This document shows positions 1-5,724 of a stretch of DNA of 6,529 bases, piece after piece. Under the pieces are notes generated by a model. That model saw only the letters and a program-made list of their open reading frames with translations. It searched no databases and was not told where the DNA came from. The stretch spans positions 1 to 6,529 of the forward strand of contig CALMAV010000118.1 of the NCBI GenBank assembly GCA_937859895.1. Direction: 5' to 3'. How positions within the stretch are numbered: position 1 is the first letter of the stretch; each line of letters opens with the position of its first letter. The translations under genes and the position numbers were made by a program. Source of the stretch: an uncultured Bryobacterales bacterium (GTDB taxonomy: Bacteria > Acidobacteriota > Terriglobia > Bryobacterales > Bryobacteraceae).

Positions 1-1020
1 CTTCGCTACACAATCGAGGCCGTCCATCGAACCACGGAGATGATGCTTCGCGATGCTCCGGCCGCCATAGCCGCTGCCGGGATAGATGCCTTGCTGGTCG
101 ACCAAACTGAACCGGCCGGCGGAACAATTGCCGAACACCTCGGGCTTCCCTTTTTCACCATCTGTAATGCGATGCTGCTGAATGAGGAGCCGGATGTTCC
201 TCCTCCATTTACTCCCTGGGCTTTCCGGCATAATTGGTTTACCCGGATTCGTAACCGGGCCGGCTATTGTGCCTCCCGTGTCGTAACCCGCTCGGTCACT
301 CAAACCGTCTCCCGCTACCGACAGTCCTGGTCGCTTCCTCCCCACCGCCATTCCGAGCAGTCTTACTCCGCTCTGGCTCAGATCAGCCAACAGCCGGCTG
401 CTTTTGACTTTCCGCGTCGCAGCCTGCCCTCCTCTTTTCACTATGTTGGGCCACTCCGCCAAGGTCCCGCGAAGGGAAGCGAGAGCTTTCCGTGGCGTCA
501 GCTCAACGACAAGCCGCTCGTATACGCTTCGCTTGGAACACTACAAAATCAGAAAGAGCAGCTGTTCCGGCTCTTTGCGGAAGCGTGCGCAGGCCTTGAC
601 GTCCAATTGGTGCTTACGCACGGTGGGGGGCTCTCCGAGAAGGTGACTTCCACCTTCCCCGGTAATCCGCTAATTGTTTCCTACGCTCCACAAACCGAGT
701 TGATGGCACGTGCCGCACTCACCCTAACTCATGCCGGGCTCAATACTGTTCTCGACTCCTTAACCTATGGCGTCCCCTTAGTCGCCATTCCTATCACCTA
801 CGAGCAGCCAGCAATTGCGAGTCGAATTCGCTGGACAGGCGTGGGCGAAGTACTGTCGCTTGACGGGTTAAGTGTCTCTGAACTAACTCTCAACATAAAG
901 AAAGTACTAGAACTTGAGAGCTACAAAAGCCGAGCAAAACTGATACAAAACTCGATTTCAGAAGCTGGCGGGGTCACTCTGGCGGGAACTTTAATCGAAA
1001 TGACGCTCTGTCTTCCTTGA
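1..1020 (+). CDS. CrtX/MGT-like UDP-sugar glycosyltransferase, 5' partial
   Basis: The reading frame is open from the first base, so the gene starts upstream; the ATG codons at 40 and 43 are internal. 339 codons are visible, against about 400-430 for the family, so roughly the first 60-90 residues are missing. The protein looks like a GT-B fold family 1 glycosyltransferase that moves a sugar from a UDP-sugar to a small lipophilic acceptor in the cytoplasm. The N-terminal acceptor half has the run AEHLGLPFFTICNAMLLNEE followed by PPPFTPW (about 130-220), a pattern I associate with zeaxanthin glucosyltransferase (CrtX)-like proteins. The C-terminal donor half has SLGT (529-540) and the nucleotide-sugar signature APQTELMARA...LTHAGLNTVLDSLTYGVP...PITYEQP (about 685-810), with the conserved His of THAG and the usual DQ replaced by EQ. 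Family membership is firm. The acceptor (carotenoid, macrolide or other) is not shown, and no carotenoid genes are visible nearby. No convincing terminator follows the stop. Confidence 0.88.
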   Translation, partial: LRYTIEAVHRTTEMMLRDAPAAIAAAGIDALLVDQTEPAGGTIAEHLGLPFFTICNAMLLNEEPDVPPPFTPWAFRHNWFTRIRNRAGYCASRVVTRSVTQTVSRYRQSWSLPPHRHSEQSYSALAQISQQPAAFDFPRRSLPSSFHYVGPLRQGPAKGSESFPWRQLNDKPLVYASLGTLQNQKEQLFRLFAEACAGLDVQLVLTHGGGLSEKVTSTFPGNPLIVSYAPQTELMARAALTLTHAGLNTVLDSLTYGVPLVAIPITYEQPAIASRIRWTGVGEVLSLDGLSVSELTLNIKKVLELESYKSRAKLIQNSISEAGGVTLAGTLIEMTLCLP

Positions 1021-1263
1021 GTACTGGGAGTTAAATAGGTTATCCTTAACGGGACGGCAGAGTTATACAGTCTTTTCCGATGCTGTTGAGCCCCTTTTCC
1101 CTGATGAGAAGCGGCAATTCTTTTCTAAGTTAGTTGTCCTGTAATACTGTCGTCACTGTAGTTATATGTGTCAGGGAAACAATAGAGGGGAAGATCGGCA
1201 TCGATGCTTTGTAACCGGAAATGTCCGGTACATCAATCAACTCGGAGGAAATTTAACAGGAAC
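1021..1263 (+). promoter_or_regulatory. Intergenic leader region upstream of the PEP-CTERM gene
   Basis: These 243 bases separate the glycosyltransferase stop from the preferred PEP-CTERM start. No RNA gene or further ORF is supported. A weak sigma70-like pair could be TTGTCC (1134-1139) and TGTAGT (1157-1162) with a 17-base spacer, but the match is only partial. I looked for a sigma54 GG-N10-GC promoter, because some PEP-CTERM genes in other phyla use one. The nearest candidate (GG at 1197, GC at 1206) has wrong spacing. A purine-rich GGAGGA (1244-1249) sits 14 bases before the ATG, and a closer AGG lies at 1258-1260. Confidence 0.35.
1210..1232 (+). promoter_or_regulatory. Dyad/hairpin in the PEP-CTERM gene leader
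   Basis: ACCGGA (1214-1219) and TCCGGT (1224-1229) are perfect inverted repeats around the four bases AATG. The stem continues with TGT (1210-1212) against ACA (1230-1232) if A1213 is bulged out. It lies 12 bases upstream of the GGAGGA ribosome-site candidate and has no T-run, so it is not a terminator. It could be a protein-binding operator or a 5'-UTR hairpin that affects translation or mRNA stability. Its position inside the longer in-frame extension (ATG at 1204) supports choosing the later start at 1264. The symmetry is directly visible; the function is not. Confidence 0.4.
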
Positions 1264-1968
1264 ATGCAATTGAAACGCTCTATGTTGGCTGGTCTGCTTG
1301 CAGTCCCAGCCGCCCTATTTACTGGTTCTCTTCAGGCTGCACCTATTACTGGTGGAGCAAACATTGTCGGTAACGTGGTTGTAAGCGGCTCGACCGTAAA
1401 CTTTAGCCCCACCTTTTCTAATTCGAATGGCGCATCTGAGACCGGCGACTTCGCTGGCCTTACTGGCGGTACCATTCAGTCGCTGAGCAATGGCCCAGTA
1501 ACGGGCGCGACTTCGGTTCCCGGCTTCGTCAGCTTCAGCACTGGTGTTGCTGCCCCAATCACCTTTGATCTAACCTTCATCTCTCCAGGCGTTGGCACGG
1601 CTGCCGGTTGCTCGAGCAGTGCCCTCGGATCGATCTGCACTCCAGCTGGTTCGCCTTTCAGCCTGTTCCAGATTTCCAGCAATACTGTGTTGGCTTCTCT
1701 ACAGTTGAACGGCGTTGGATACTCAGGTGCTTCGGCTACGGGAACAACCCCGGTTACTTCCATCTTCTCCACCCAGGCTGCTCTGAACGGAACTCTCCCT
1801 CAGATCTACGGCACGCTTGTAAGTGGTGGAAGCATTAATGCCACTTATTCGGCTACATTCCAGACTGTTGCCTCTACTTCTCCGGTTCCTGAGCCTGCTT
1901 CTATGCTACTCATGGGTGTTGGATTGGTTGGTGCTGGCTTGGTTGCTCGTCGCCGTATCAGAGGCTAA
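1264..1968 (+). CDS. Secreted PEP-CTERM sorting-domain protein
   Basis: The ORF is open from an ATG at 1204, but the ATG at 1264 is preferred. It puts a standard Sec signal peptide at the very N-terminus: MQLKRSM, a hydrophobic stretch to about residue 20, then SLQA|AP with likely cleavage after residue 25. It also follows the GGAGGA at 1244-1249. This gives 234 aa. The mature part (26-205) is Gly/Ser/Thr/Ala-rich and low in charge, with two Cys (116 and 125) in a GCSSSALGSICTPAGSPF stretch. The C-terminus is a textbook PEP-CTERM anchor: VPEPAS (208-213), a hydrophobic segment (about 214-228), then RRRIRG. Such proteins are exported, cleaved and sorted to the outer surface or extracellular matrix by an exosortase (EpsH family), usually encoded elsewhere, as here. 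The specific role is unknown. The gene is followed by its own terminator, so it is probably monocistronic. A start at 1204 (254 aa) remains possible. Confidence 0.9.
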   Translation: MQLKRSMLAGLLAVPAALFTGSLQAAPITGGANIVGNVVVSGSTVNFSPTFSNSNGASETGDFAGLTGGTIQSLSNGPVTGATSVPGFVSFSTGVAAPITFDLTFISPGVGTAAGCSSSALGSICTPAGSPFSLFQISSNTVLASLQLNGVGYSGASATGTTPVTSIFSTQAALNGTLPQIYGTLVSGGSINATYSATFQTVASTSPVPEPASMLLMGVGLVGAGLVARRRIRG

Positions 1969-1991
1969 TCTCTAACAAACTTGCCGCTTTT

Positions 1992-2030
1992 GGCTCATAG
2001 GTCGTTAAAATCTATGAGCCTTTTTCTTTT
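1992..2030 (+). terminator. Intrinsic terminator of the PEP-CTERM gene
   Basis: GGCTCATAG (1992-2000) and CTATGAGCC (2012-2020) form a perfect 9-bp stem around an 11-base loop, followed at once by TTTTTCTTTT (2021-2030). It starts 23 bases after the PEP-CTERM stop. It lies between convergent genes, only 10 bases beyond the stop of the minus-strand flavoenzyme. On the minus strand the stem is followed by AAAAGCGG rather than a T-run, so it is built to stop plus-strand transcription. It may still help define the 3' end of the opposing mRNA. Confidence 0.9.
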
Positions 2031-2040
2031 AAGGAACGTT

Positions 2041-3678
2041 CTAAGCGGTCTTTTGAATAGCCGGCCGGGTTTGATTCAGCTCATACCTGCCTGGCGCCAG
2101 GATTCCGTTTGGATCGACAGTATCCTTCAACTGCCTCAAAAGTTGTGCATACGCCTGATTATCCGCAATATTTTCCGCTCCTAGAATGCTCAGCCGATAT
2201 GGGTAGTAGCCGCGCTCGGTACACTGCCGTGATAGCTCGTCGTGGCAGCGCCGGGCTTGTTCGTCCTGTCCTGGAATATCGCGGTCGTAAGCAATAGAGA
2301 CGATACAGGAGACGGTACGCGGCGTTAACAGCGTAAGCGAAATTTGCGGTTCGAACCCAAAGCGCAGTAGTGTTTCCTTCGCTAAGTCAGTTAACACTTT
2401 GACCTGTCTTCCATTCGCTGGCGACACGGGCGCATACCAAAGTAGTCCGCAACGATCCCGATCCGGGTCCGGATTTTTGGGTATCGCCATGCGTTTGCGC
2501 CAATACGCGGAGGCCAGAGGCTGTTCGGTTGGAATACCTTGCATCAGCCCCATCACCGGCTCCACAATTTCGACCGTGCGACGCAGGTCCCAACCTGTCA
2601 CCAATCGGAAAGGCTTTGCCCATTTTTTGGCAATAGCGAGTTTCTTTGGACTCAGAAATTTGAGAGTTCCGTCAAATCCTTTTAGGGCTGTCTGCAGCAG
2701 TCGCTTGCTCTCGGCAACCTGAGCGGCAGTTCCATAGATTCCGCCCGAAGCGCTCCAACTGCCAAATCCGAGTTTCTTCCGTAAGGCTTCCATCCCCTCG
2801 GGCAACAGCGGCGTTTTCGCACCGGTTTCCTTCCAGGGATATTGCTGCAAGCCAGCCAGAACCTTGTAATCATTCCCGATATGGATCGAGCTCCGGAGTA
2901 CATCCCTCAGCCGCAAATCTCGCAGGACGGTGATTAGTGCCGGTAGGCTTTCATCCGTCTTTGCTCGGAAGAAGAACGCTTCAAAGCAGTCGGGGATCGG
3001 CATCAACCAGATCGTCATTCGCGTCACAATGCCAAGATTCGATTGAGAGAAGAGGCCATCCAGGCTGGGCCCGACACCCCACCGGCTCACCGAGGCCGTC
3101 AGGGAATTTGCGAAGCGGGCAGATCCTGTTTCCAATACCTCGCCGGTGGGTAAAACTACTTCCAACCCGCAAACCTGACCGAAGCGATCTCCCATAGGAG
3201 TATGCCCGAAACCGCGCTCCATGCAGTTCCCAATCAAGCTCGTATCTGGGCTCGAACCGGTCGCATCCATCCAGAAGCGTGATTTCTTCTGCTGCAGGAA
3301 TGTAAATAGCTGACGCTGAGTTACACCTGGTTCTACCGTTACGTAGCCAAGTTCATCATCGAAATCGAGTATGTGATTGAGCCGGCTTAAATCGAGTATG
3401 GCGCAGCTCTCTCCGGGTGGTACACGAGAACCGTAGCCCCAATTCTTACCGCTACTGATCGGGTAAACGGGAAGCCCACTTTGGTTAGCAATGCGCAGGC
3501 AATCCTGGACTTCTTTTCGATTACCAGGACGGATCGAAGCCGTTACTTCCTGATGAGTAAGGAAAGTTGCAGTCTTAATTTGCTGCAAAAGATCGGCGCT
3601 GACAGCAACGTTCTCTTCTCCGACGGCAGCCCGCCATTGAGCGAGGCCATTCTCCAGATTGGATAGCGGCAAACGCAC
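2041..3678 (-). CDS. FAD-linked oxidase, vanillyl-alcohol oxidase / 4-cresol dehydrogenase family
   Basis: This 545-aa protein is close in length to vanillyl-alcohol oxidase (560) and the 4-cresol dehydrogenase flavoprotein (about 520). The N-terminal FAD-binding (PCMH-type) domain, about 45-225, contains PISSGKNWGYGSR (73-85), AILDLSRLN (93-101), YVTVEPGVT (112-120), GNCMERGFGHTPMGDR (150-165) and CGLEVVLPTGEV (170-181). The C-terminal cap ends in VDPNGILAPGRYE (521-533). Tyr82, Tyr494 and Arg495 (in GYYPYR) line up by motif with the phenolate-binding Tyr108/Tyr503/Arg504 of vanillyl-alcohol oxidase, which suggests a para-substituted phenol substrate. The covalent-flavin residue could not be placed by eye. 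No signal peptide is seen, so it is probably cytoplasmic. The start is GTG (3678-3676), five bases after the stop of the upstream acyltransferase gene. Its GAGG ribosome site (3690-3687) lies in that gene's last codons, so translation is probably coupled. The physiological substrate is inferred, not shown. Confidence 0.88.
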   Translation of the reverse strand: MRLPLSNLENGLAQWRAAVGEENVAVSADLLQQIKTATFLTHQEVTASIRPGNRKEVQDCLRIANQSGLPVYPISSGKNWGYGSRVPPGESCAILDLSRLNHILDFDDELGYVTVEPGVTQRQLFTFLQQKKSRFWMDATGSSPDTSLIGNCMERGFGHTPMGDRFGQVCGLEVVLPTGEVLETGSARFANSLTASVSRWGVGPSLDGLFSQSNLGIVTRMTIWLMPIPDCFEAFFFRAKTDESLPALITVLRDLRLRDVLRSSIHIGNDYKVLAGLQQYPWKETGAKTPLLPEGMEALRKKLGFGSWSASGGIYGTAAQVAESKRLLQTALKGFDGTLKFLSPKKLAIAKKWAKPFRLVTGWDLRRTVEIVEPVMGLMQGIPTEQPLASAYWRKRMAIPKNPDPDRDRCGLLWYAPVSPANGRQVKVLTDLAKETLLRFGFEPQISLTLLTPRTVSCIVSIAYDRDIPGQDEQARRCHDELSRQCTERGYYPYRLSILGAENIADNQAYAQLLRQLKDTVDPNGILAPGRYELNQTRPAIQKTA

Positions 3679-3683
3679 CTATT

Positions 3684-4514
3684 CTACCTCGCGAAAGCAG
3701 GAGTCAAATGCAGGAAGCCGGCCGATTCGGGAATATACTCAGGCATACGTTGGGGAACACTGACCTGCTGGCCGCCGCAAACTACGGTCGACTTAGCAAG
3801 TGAGCTCTCCAGAGCCTTGATCAACGGACTAAACCGCGGAGAGGGTTGCCGATAGTCAAAGTGCAGAAGCTCCATGTCGCAGCCGTACTCAGGGTCGAAG
3901 TAGGCAGAGATTGGCTGGCCATCCCACTCGTAATTGGCGCCGCCAATCCGGCGGAGGATCGAGGAGGATGAGTGCCGTACAGTGGCTGTGCAGGAACCAA
4001 GACAACCACCCCAGATTTGGGCCAAAGCAAACGAGCCAACCAGGATCTCAAGGGCAGCCCGGGTATTGCGCCATTCCTCGGACAATGCCCAGCCCCCTAC
4101 TTCTACATAGGCCAAGTTTGCATCGCGGCACCGTCGCAAGTCAGCTTCGACAGCTGCCCTCACTGTTCCGCCCAAGACTGGGTGTTTGGCGATTGTCGAT
4201 TGAGATACATGCAACATTTGATATGAAACGTTGCTTGGGTGTACTAGGTATTTGGCGCACCCAATGACTTCCTTCTCGTCATCGAGCAGCAGAAGATGCC
4301 AGCTTTGTTCATCGCCGTGCATATAGAATCTGCCTTCTTCGTCCAGCTCCCAAGGCTTAATCGCCTCGTCTTTGAGGTACACTCGACCGCGCAGCTTCTG
4401 CATAGAGCTGAGATGTTGGTCATAAACTTGCTCACTATTTCTCGTGCGAGAAAATTTGGCCGCGAAGCGTGACTGCGACGGAGCGAGAAGCTGGAATGAA
4501 CAGTTTTGTGCCAT
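3684..4514 (-). CDS. GNAT/LuxI-like N-acyltransferase (FeeM-type N-acyl amino acid synthase candidate)
   Basis: The protein has 276 aa from the ATG at 4514. Its centre resembles the LuxI/FeeM branch of the GNAT fold: LRGRVYLKDE (41-50, the R-x-x-V/F strand), W55 and D58, then D68 and W72 before LLLLDDEKEVIGCAKYL (74-90). The last stands where LuxI has a D/V-x-G-x-x-R-L strand, with Lys in place of Arg. YVEVGGWALSEEWRNT (136-151) occupies the acceptor-strand/helix region, and TATVRHSSSSILRRIGG (176-192) a typical late GNAT helix. AYFDPEYGCDMELLHFD (204-220) closes the core. FeeM-type enzymes join a long acyl chain, usually from acyl carrier protein, to an amino acid such as tyrosine. The last 55 residues resemble nothing I know. 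It is first in an operon with the flavoenzyme. Upstream lie palindromes but only a poor ribosome site. An autoinducer synthase or another PEP-CTERM-associated acyltransferase are the alternatives. The GNAT/LuxI-like fold is fairly sure; the product is not. Confidence 0.72.
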   Translation of the reverse strand: MAQNCSFQLLAPSQSRFAAKFSRTRNSEQVYDQHLSSMQKLRGRVYLKDEAIKPWELDEEGRFYMHGDEQSWHLLLLDDEKEVIGCAKYLVHPSNVSYQMLHVSQSTIAKHPVLGGTVRAAVEADLRRCRDANLAYVEVGGWALSEEWRNTRAALEILVGSFALAQIWGGCLGSCTATVRHSSSSILRRIGGANYEWDGQPISAYFDPEYGCDMELLHFDYRQPSPRFSPLIKALESSLAKSTVVCGGQQVSVPQRMPEYIPESAGFLHLTPAFAR

Positions 4515-4573
4515 TGGTTTTTCTGCTTTACGATGGTCTTAACTACCGAACCGAGCATGTTGCCTATACTCAC

Positions 4574-4597
4574 CTTATTCAGAACGTACTGAATAAG
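4574..4597. promoter_or_regulatory. 24-bp near-perfect palindrome, operator candidate
   Basis: CTTATTCAG (4574-4582) and CTGAATAAG (4589-4597) are perfect inverted repeats. The central ACGT (4584-4587) shares the same symmetry axis, so only one base pair (A4583/A4588) breaks the symmetry of the 24 bases. It lies 60 bases upstream of the acyltransferase ATG and 125 bases upstream of the divergent gene. It is AT-rich, has no T-run and is not at a gene end, so a protein-binding operator fits better than a terminator. Which protein binds is unknown. Confidence 0.55.
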
Positions 4598-4609
4598 CGG
4601 TTTTCATTA

Positions 4610-4632
4610 TTGTATACCTAACGGATATACAA
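4610..4632. promoter_or_regulatory. Inverted repeat TTGTATA-N9-TATACAA near a possible minus-strand promoter
   Basis: TTGTATA (4610-4616) and TATACAA (4626-4632) are perfect 7-base inverted repeats with a 9-base spacer. On the minus strand, TTGGCA (4651-4646) and TATATC (4629-4624) with a 16-base spacer make a modest sigma70-like promoter for the acyltransferase-flavoenzyme operon. The repeat would then overlap the -10 region. The repeat is visible; the promoter call is a weak consensus match, and such AT-rich symmetry can arise by chance. Confidence 0.35.
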
Positions 4633-4649
4633 GATAAGAAAAAATTGCC

Positions 4650-4706
4650 AACTTGCAGTTAAATTTACAAGTTCACAACGTTTATAGTAAGTAGGTGGAC
4701 TTGTAA
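4650..4706. promoter_or_regulatory. Cluster of CTTGYA half-sites upstream of the 4722 gene
   Basis: AACTTG (4650-4655) pairs with CAAGTT (4668-4673), and TTACAAGT (4665-4672) pairs with ACTTGTAA (4699-4706). The same half-site therefore occurs three times in alternating orientation, with a further TACAAG at 4628-4633. TATAGT (4683-4688) is a reasonable -10 for the plus-strand gene, and one half-site would lie near the transcription start. This arrangement is what one expects for binding of a dimeric regulator to several sites, but no regulator with a recognisable DNA-binding domain is encoded in the window. Confidence 0.35.
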
Positions 4707-4721
4707 GGTTGAAATTCTTAC

Positions 4722-5222
4722 ATGGAGACCAGTAAAAAGAACAGTCTGAACGGAAAAGTTCAGCAATTTGTTCTGCGCTGGTCGGCAGCGTACAATTCTA
4801 CATTCCAAGAAGAGATTGTTGACTACATCAACAACAATCATTCTGAATGGATTTTTCGGAGTAATGTCCTAATCTCAGTCCGTACTCCTGTATACCTCAC
4901 CGGAGATACTTATATGGGAAATGGGATCATTCAGTCTTGTCGGCAGGAAGGGCCATGTTTCATTCTCACTATTAATATGACCAAAGAACGCACTTACCTT
5001 GCGCCCCGTCAACAATTTGACCCGGGCCTGCTGAATGTCGACAGTTTTTTGACAGAAGAGGAGGAGGCGAAGATACTCGACAGCCTTCTGGACGACATGG
5101 AGACGCCATGCAGTTCAGTTATGCGCCTTCTCTCTGTTCCCGCTCGGGTTTTGCAGCACTCTTTTCGTCTTCTTGCCGAGATGCGTCGGCGAGCTTTACT
5201 CCAGTTCCTAACTGTTTCCTAA
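4722..5222 (+). CDS. Hypothetical protein, possibly PilZ-like
   Basis: This is a 166-aa protein that I do not recognise as a named family. The N-terminal part (about 8-46) is predicted helical with aromatic residues. The middle part, NVLISVRTPVYLTGDT (48-63) followed by GNGIIQSCRQEGPCFILTINM (in 66-86), alternates short strands and turns. It resembles the later half of PilZ domains (TPV..., G-x-G-x-I/V-x-x-C-R, then a final strand), but the RxxxR motif that binds cyclic-di-GMP is not evident. An acidic helix follows (TEEEEAKILDSLLDD, 111-125), then a basic, Leu/Arg-rich tail (134-162). There is no signal peptide and no clear membrane segment. It is divergent from the acyltransferase operon across a 207-base region full of inverted repeats, which suggests shared control. 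The ATG at 4722 has only a distant AAGG (4705-4708). The absence of competing good ORFs and the position support a real gene. Confidence 0.65.
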   Translation: METSKKNSLNGKVQQFVLRWSAAYNSTFQEEIVDYINNNHSEWIFRSNVLISVRTPVYLTGDTYMGNGIIQSCRQEGPCFILTINMTKERTYLAPRQQFDPGLLNVDSFLTEEEEAKILDSLLDDMETPCSSVMRLLSVPARVLQHSFRLLAEMRRRALLQFLTVS

Positions 5223-5282
5223 CCTCCACCAGTAAACCTGGCGACCGTTGTTCTAAACTGAGGAGTAGTTCGTCCCGCCTCC

Positions 5283-5359
5283 GGGCGCGTAGCTCAGTTG
5301 GTTAGAGCGCCTGCTTCACACGCAGGAGGTCACAGGTTCGAGTCCTGTCGCGCCCACCA
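5283..5359 (+). tRNA. tRNA-Val (anticodon CAC)
   Basis: A complete cloverleaf can be folded. The acceptor stem is GGGCGCG (5283-5289) with CGCGCCC (5349-5355), then discriminator A5356 and genomically encoded CCA (5357-5359). The D-arm is GCTC-AGTTGGTTA-GAGC. The anticodon stem is CCTGC/GCAGG around the loop TTCACAC, which puts CAC at positions 34-36 and so reads GUG valine codons. The variable loop is AGGTC, and the T-arm is ACAGG-TTCGAGT-CCTGT. All stems are fully Watson-Crick paired, so the gene looks functional. It stands alone, about 60 bases after the 4722 gene. Confidence 0.97.
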
Positions 5360-5380
5360 AACCTGTTCAGGTTCGAGTCC
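5333..5380 (+). repeat. Direct repeat of the tRNA T-arm just downstream of the tRNA
   Basis: CAGGTTCGAGTCC occurs inside the tRNA-Val T-arm (5333-5345) and again at 5368-5380, 35 bases on and 8 bases after the CCA end. The second copy is not part of a foldable tRNA: its stem would be CAGG against CCGG and no acceptor strand follows. It overlaps a short palindrome, AACCTG-TT-CAGGTT (5360-5373). It may be a leftover of a tandem tRNA or an attachment-site-like scar. 13 bases is short for an att core, and no integrase is in the window. Confidence 0.5.
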
Positions 5381-5430
5381 GGTTCAAATTTCTTCACACA
5401 ACTACTACGGCTTGAGGCGGCTGTAACACC

Positions 5431-5622
5431 TCACGCGCAAATAGGATTTTGACTCTCAACAAAATCGGCAAGCACCTGTGGCGCAATCAACTTAGTCTGC
5501 GAGTAGCCGACTACTGTGTGTCTCCAAAGGCCATAACACCAGCAGAATCCGGGTACCGAGGCCAGAAAACGACCATCTTCTTCCCGATCAATACCTATGT
5601 GCAGTGGCTGAATATGCTCCAC
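5431..5622 (-). pseudogene. hicB: Degenerate HicB-family antitoxin gene
   Basis: From a GTG at 5622-5620 the minus strand reads EHIQPLHIGIDREEDGRF-LASVP and ends with KLIAPQVLADFVES. These match the first strand and the last helix of HicB/UPF0150 antitoxins (EDGR-x-x-A-x-VP ... VLAD-x-x-E). The 31 residues in between do not fit the family. Dropping one G at 5550/5549 gives DSAGVMAFGDTQ, then a TAG stop (5513-5511), then SATRR. That is exactly the expected HicB middle (P-D-x-x-G-V-x-A-x-G-D-T-x-E-x-A). The original frame returns near 5494 through one missing base. The gene thus carries +1 and -1 frameshifts that cancel, plus a stop in the ancestral frame, leaving an open but scrambled ORF that could run up to 5739. 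HicB normally neutralises HicA mRNA-cleaving toxin. No intact hicA is visible on either side: downstream is the tRNA, and upstream bases 5623-5724 hold no HicA sequence I can defend. Confidence 0.72.
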
Positions 5623-5724
5623 GACTCCGCTGATAAGACCATCTGGTCCAGTAATTGACTCTGCAGAGCTTACTAGCCGGTTGTGAAGCCATGTTCCCAG
5701 CGAACCTTGTGCGAAGCTAATCGC

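Noticed and set aside
1030..1050. GTTAA/TTAAC inverted repeat after the glycosyltransferase stop as a terminator
   Set aside because: The stem is short, AT-rich and bulged, and no T-run follows.
1197..1207. Possible sigma54 promoter (GG...GC) upstream of the PEP-CTERM gene
   Set aside because: GG and GC start 9 bases apart instead of the required 12, and flanking bases do not match the consensus.
1981..2297. Plus-strand ORFs over the 3' end of the flavoenzyme gene
   Set aside because: They lie antisense to a well-conserved coding region, one spans the terminator, and the translations show no family features.
4244..4573. Minus-strand ORF of 109 codons (GTG start at 4573) overlapping the acyltransferase start
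   Set aside because: It is out of frame with the acyltransferase, has a Ser/Cys/Arg-rich composition typical of a shadow frame, and resembles no family. The acyltransferase frame carries the conserved motifs, and no frameshift is needed to explain its N-terminus.
5371..5385. GTTC-N7-GTTC, like an alphaproteobacterial LexA box
   Set aside because: The first GTTC is part of the copied T-arm (GTTCGA). There is no downstream SOS gene, and this box type is not expected in the suggested phylum.
5623..5724. Possible hicA remnant upstream of the hicB pseudogene
   Set aside because: A run reading GSLGT in the hicB frame faintly recalls the HicA C-terminal GTLR motif, but nothing else aligns in any frame.
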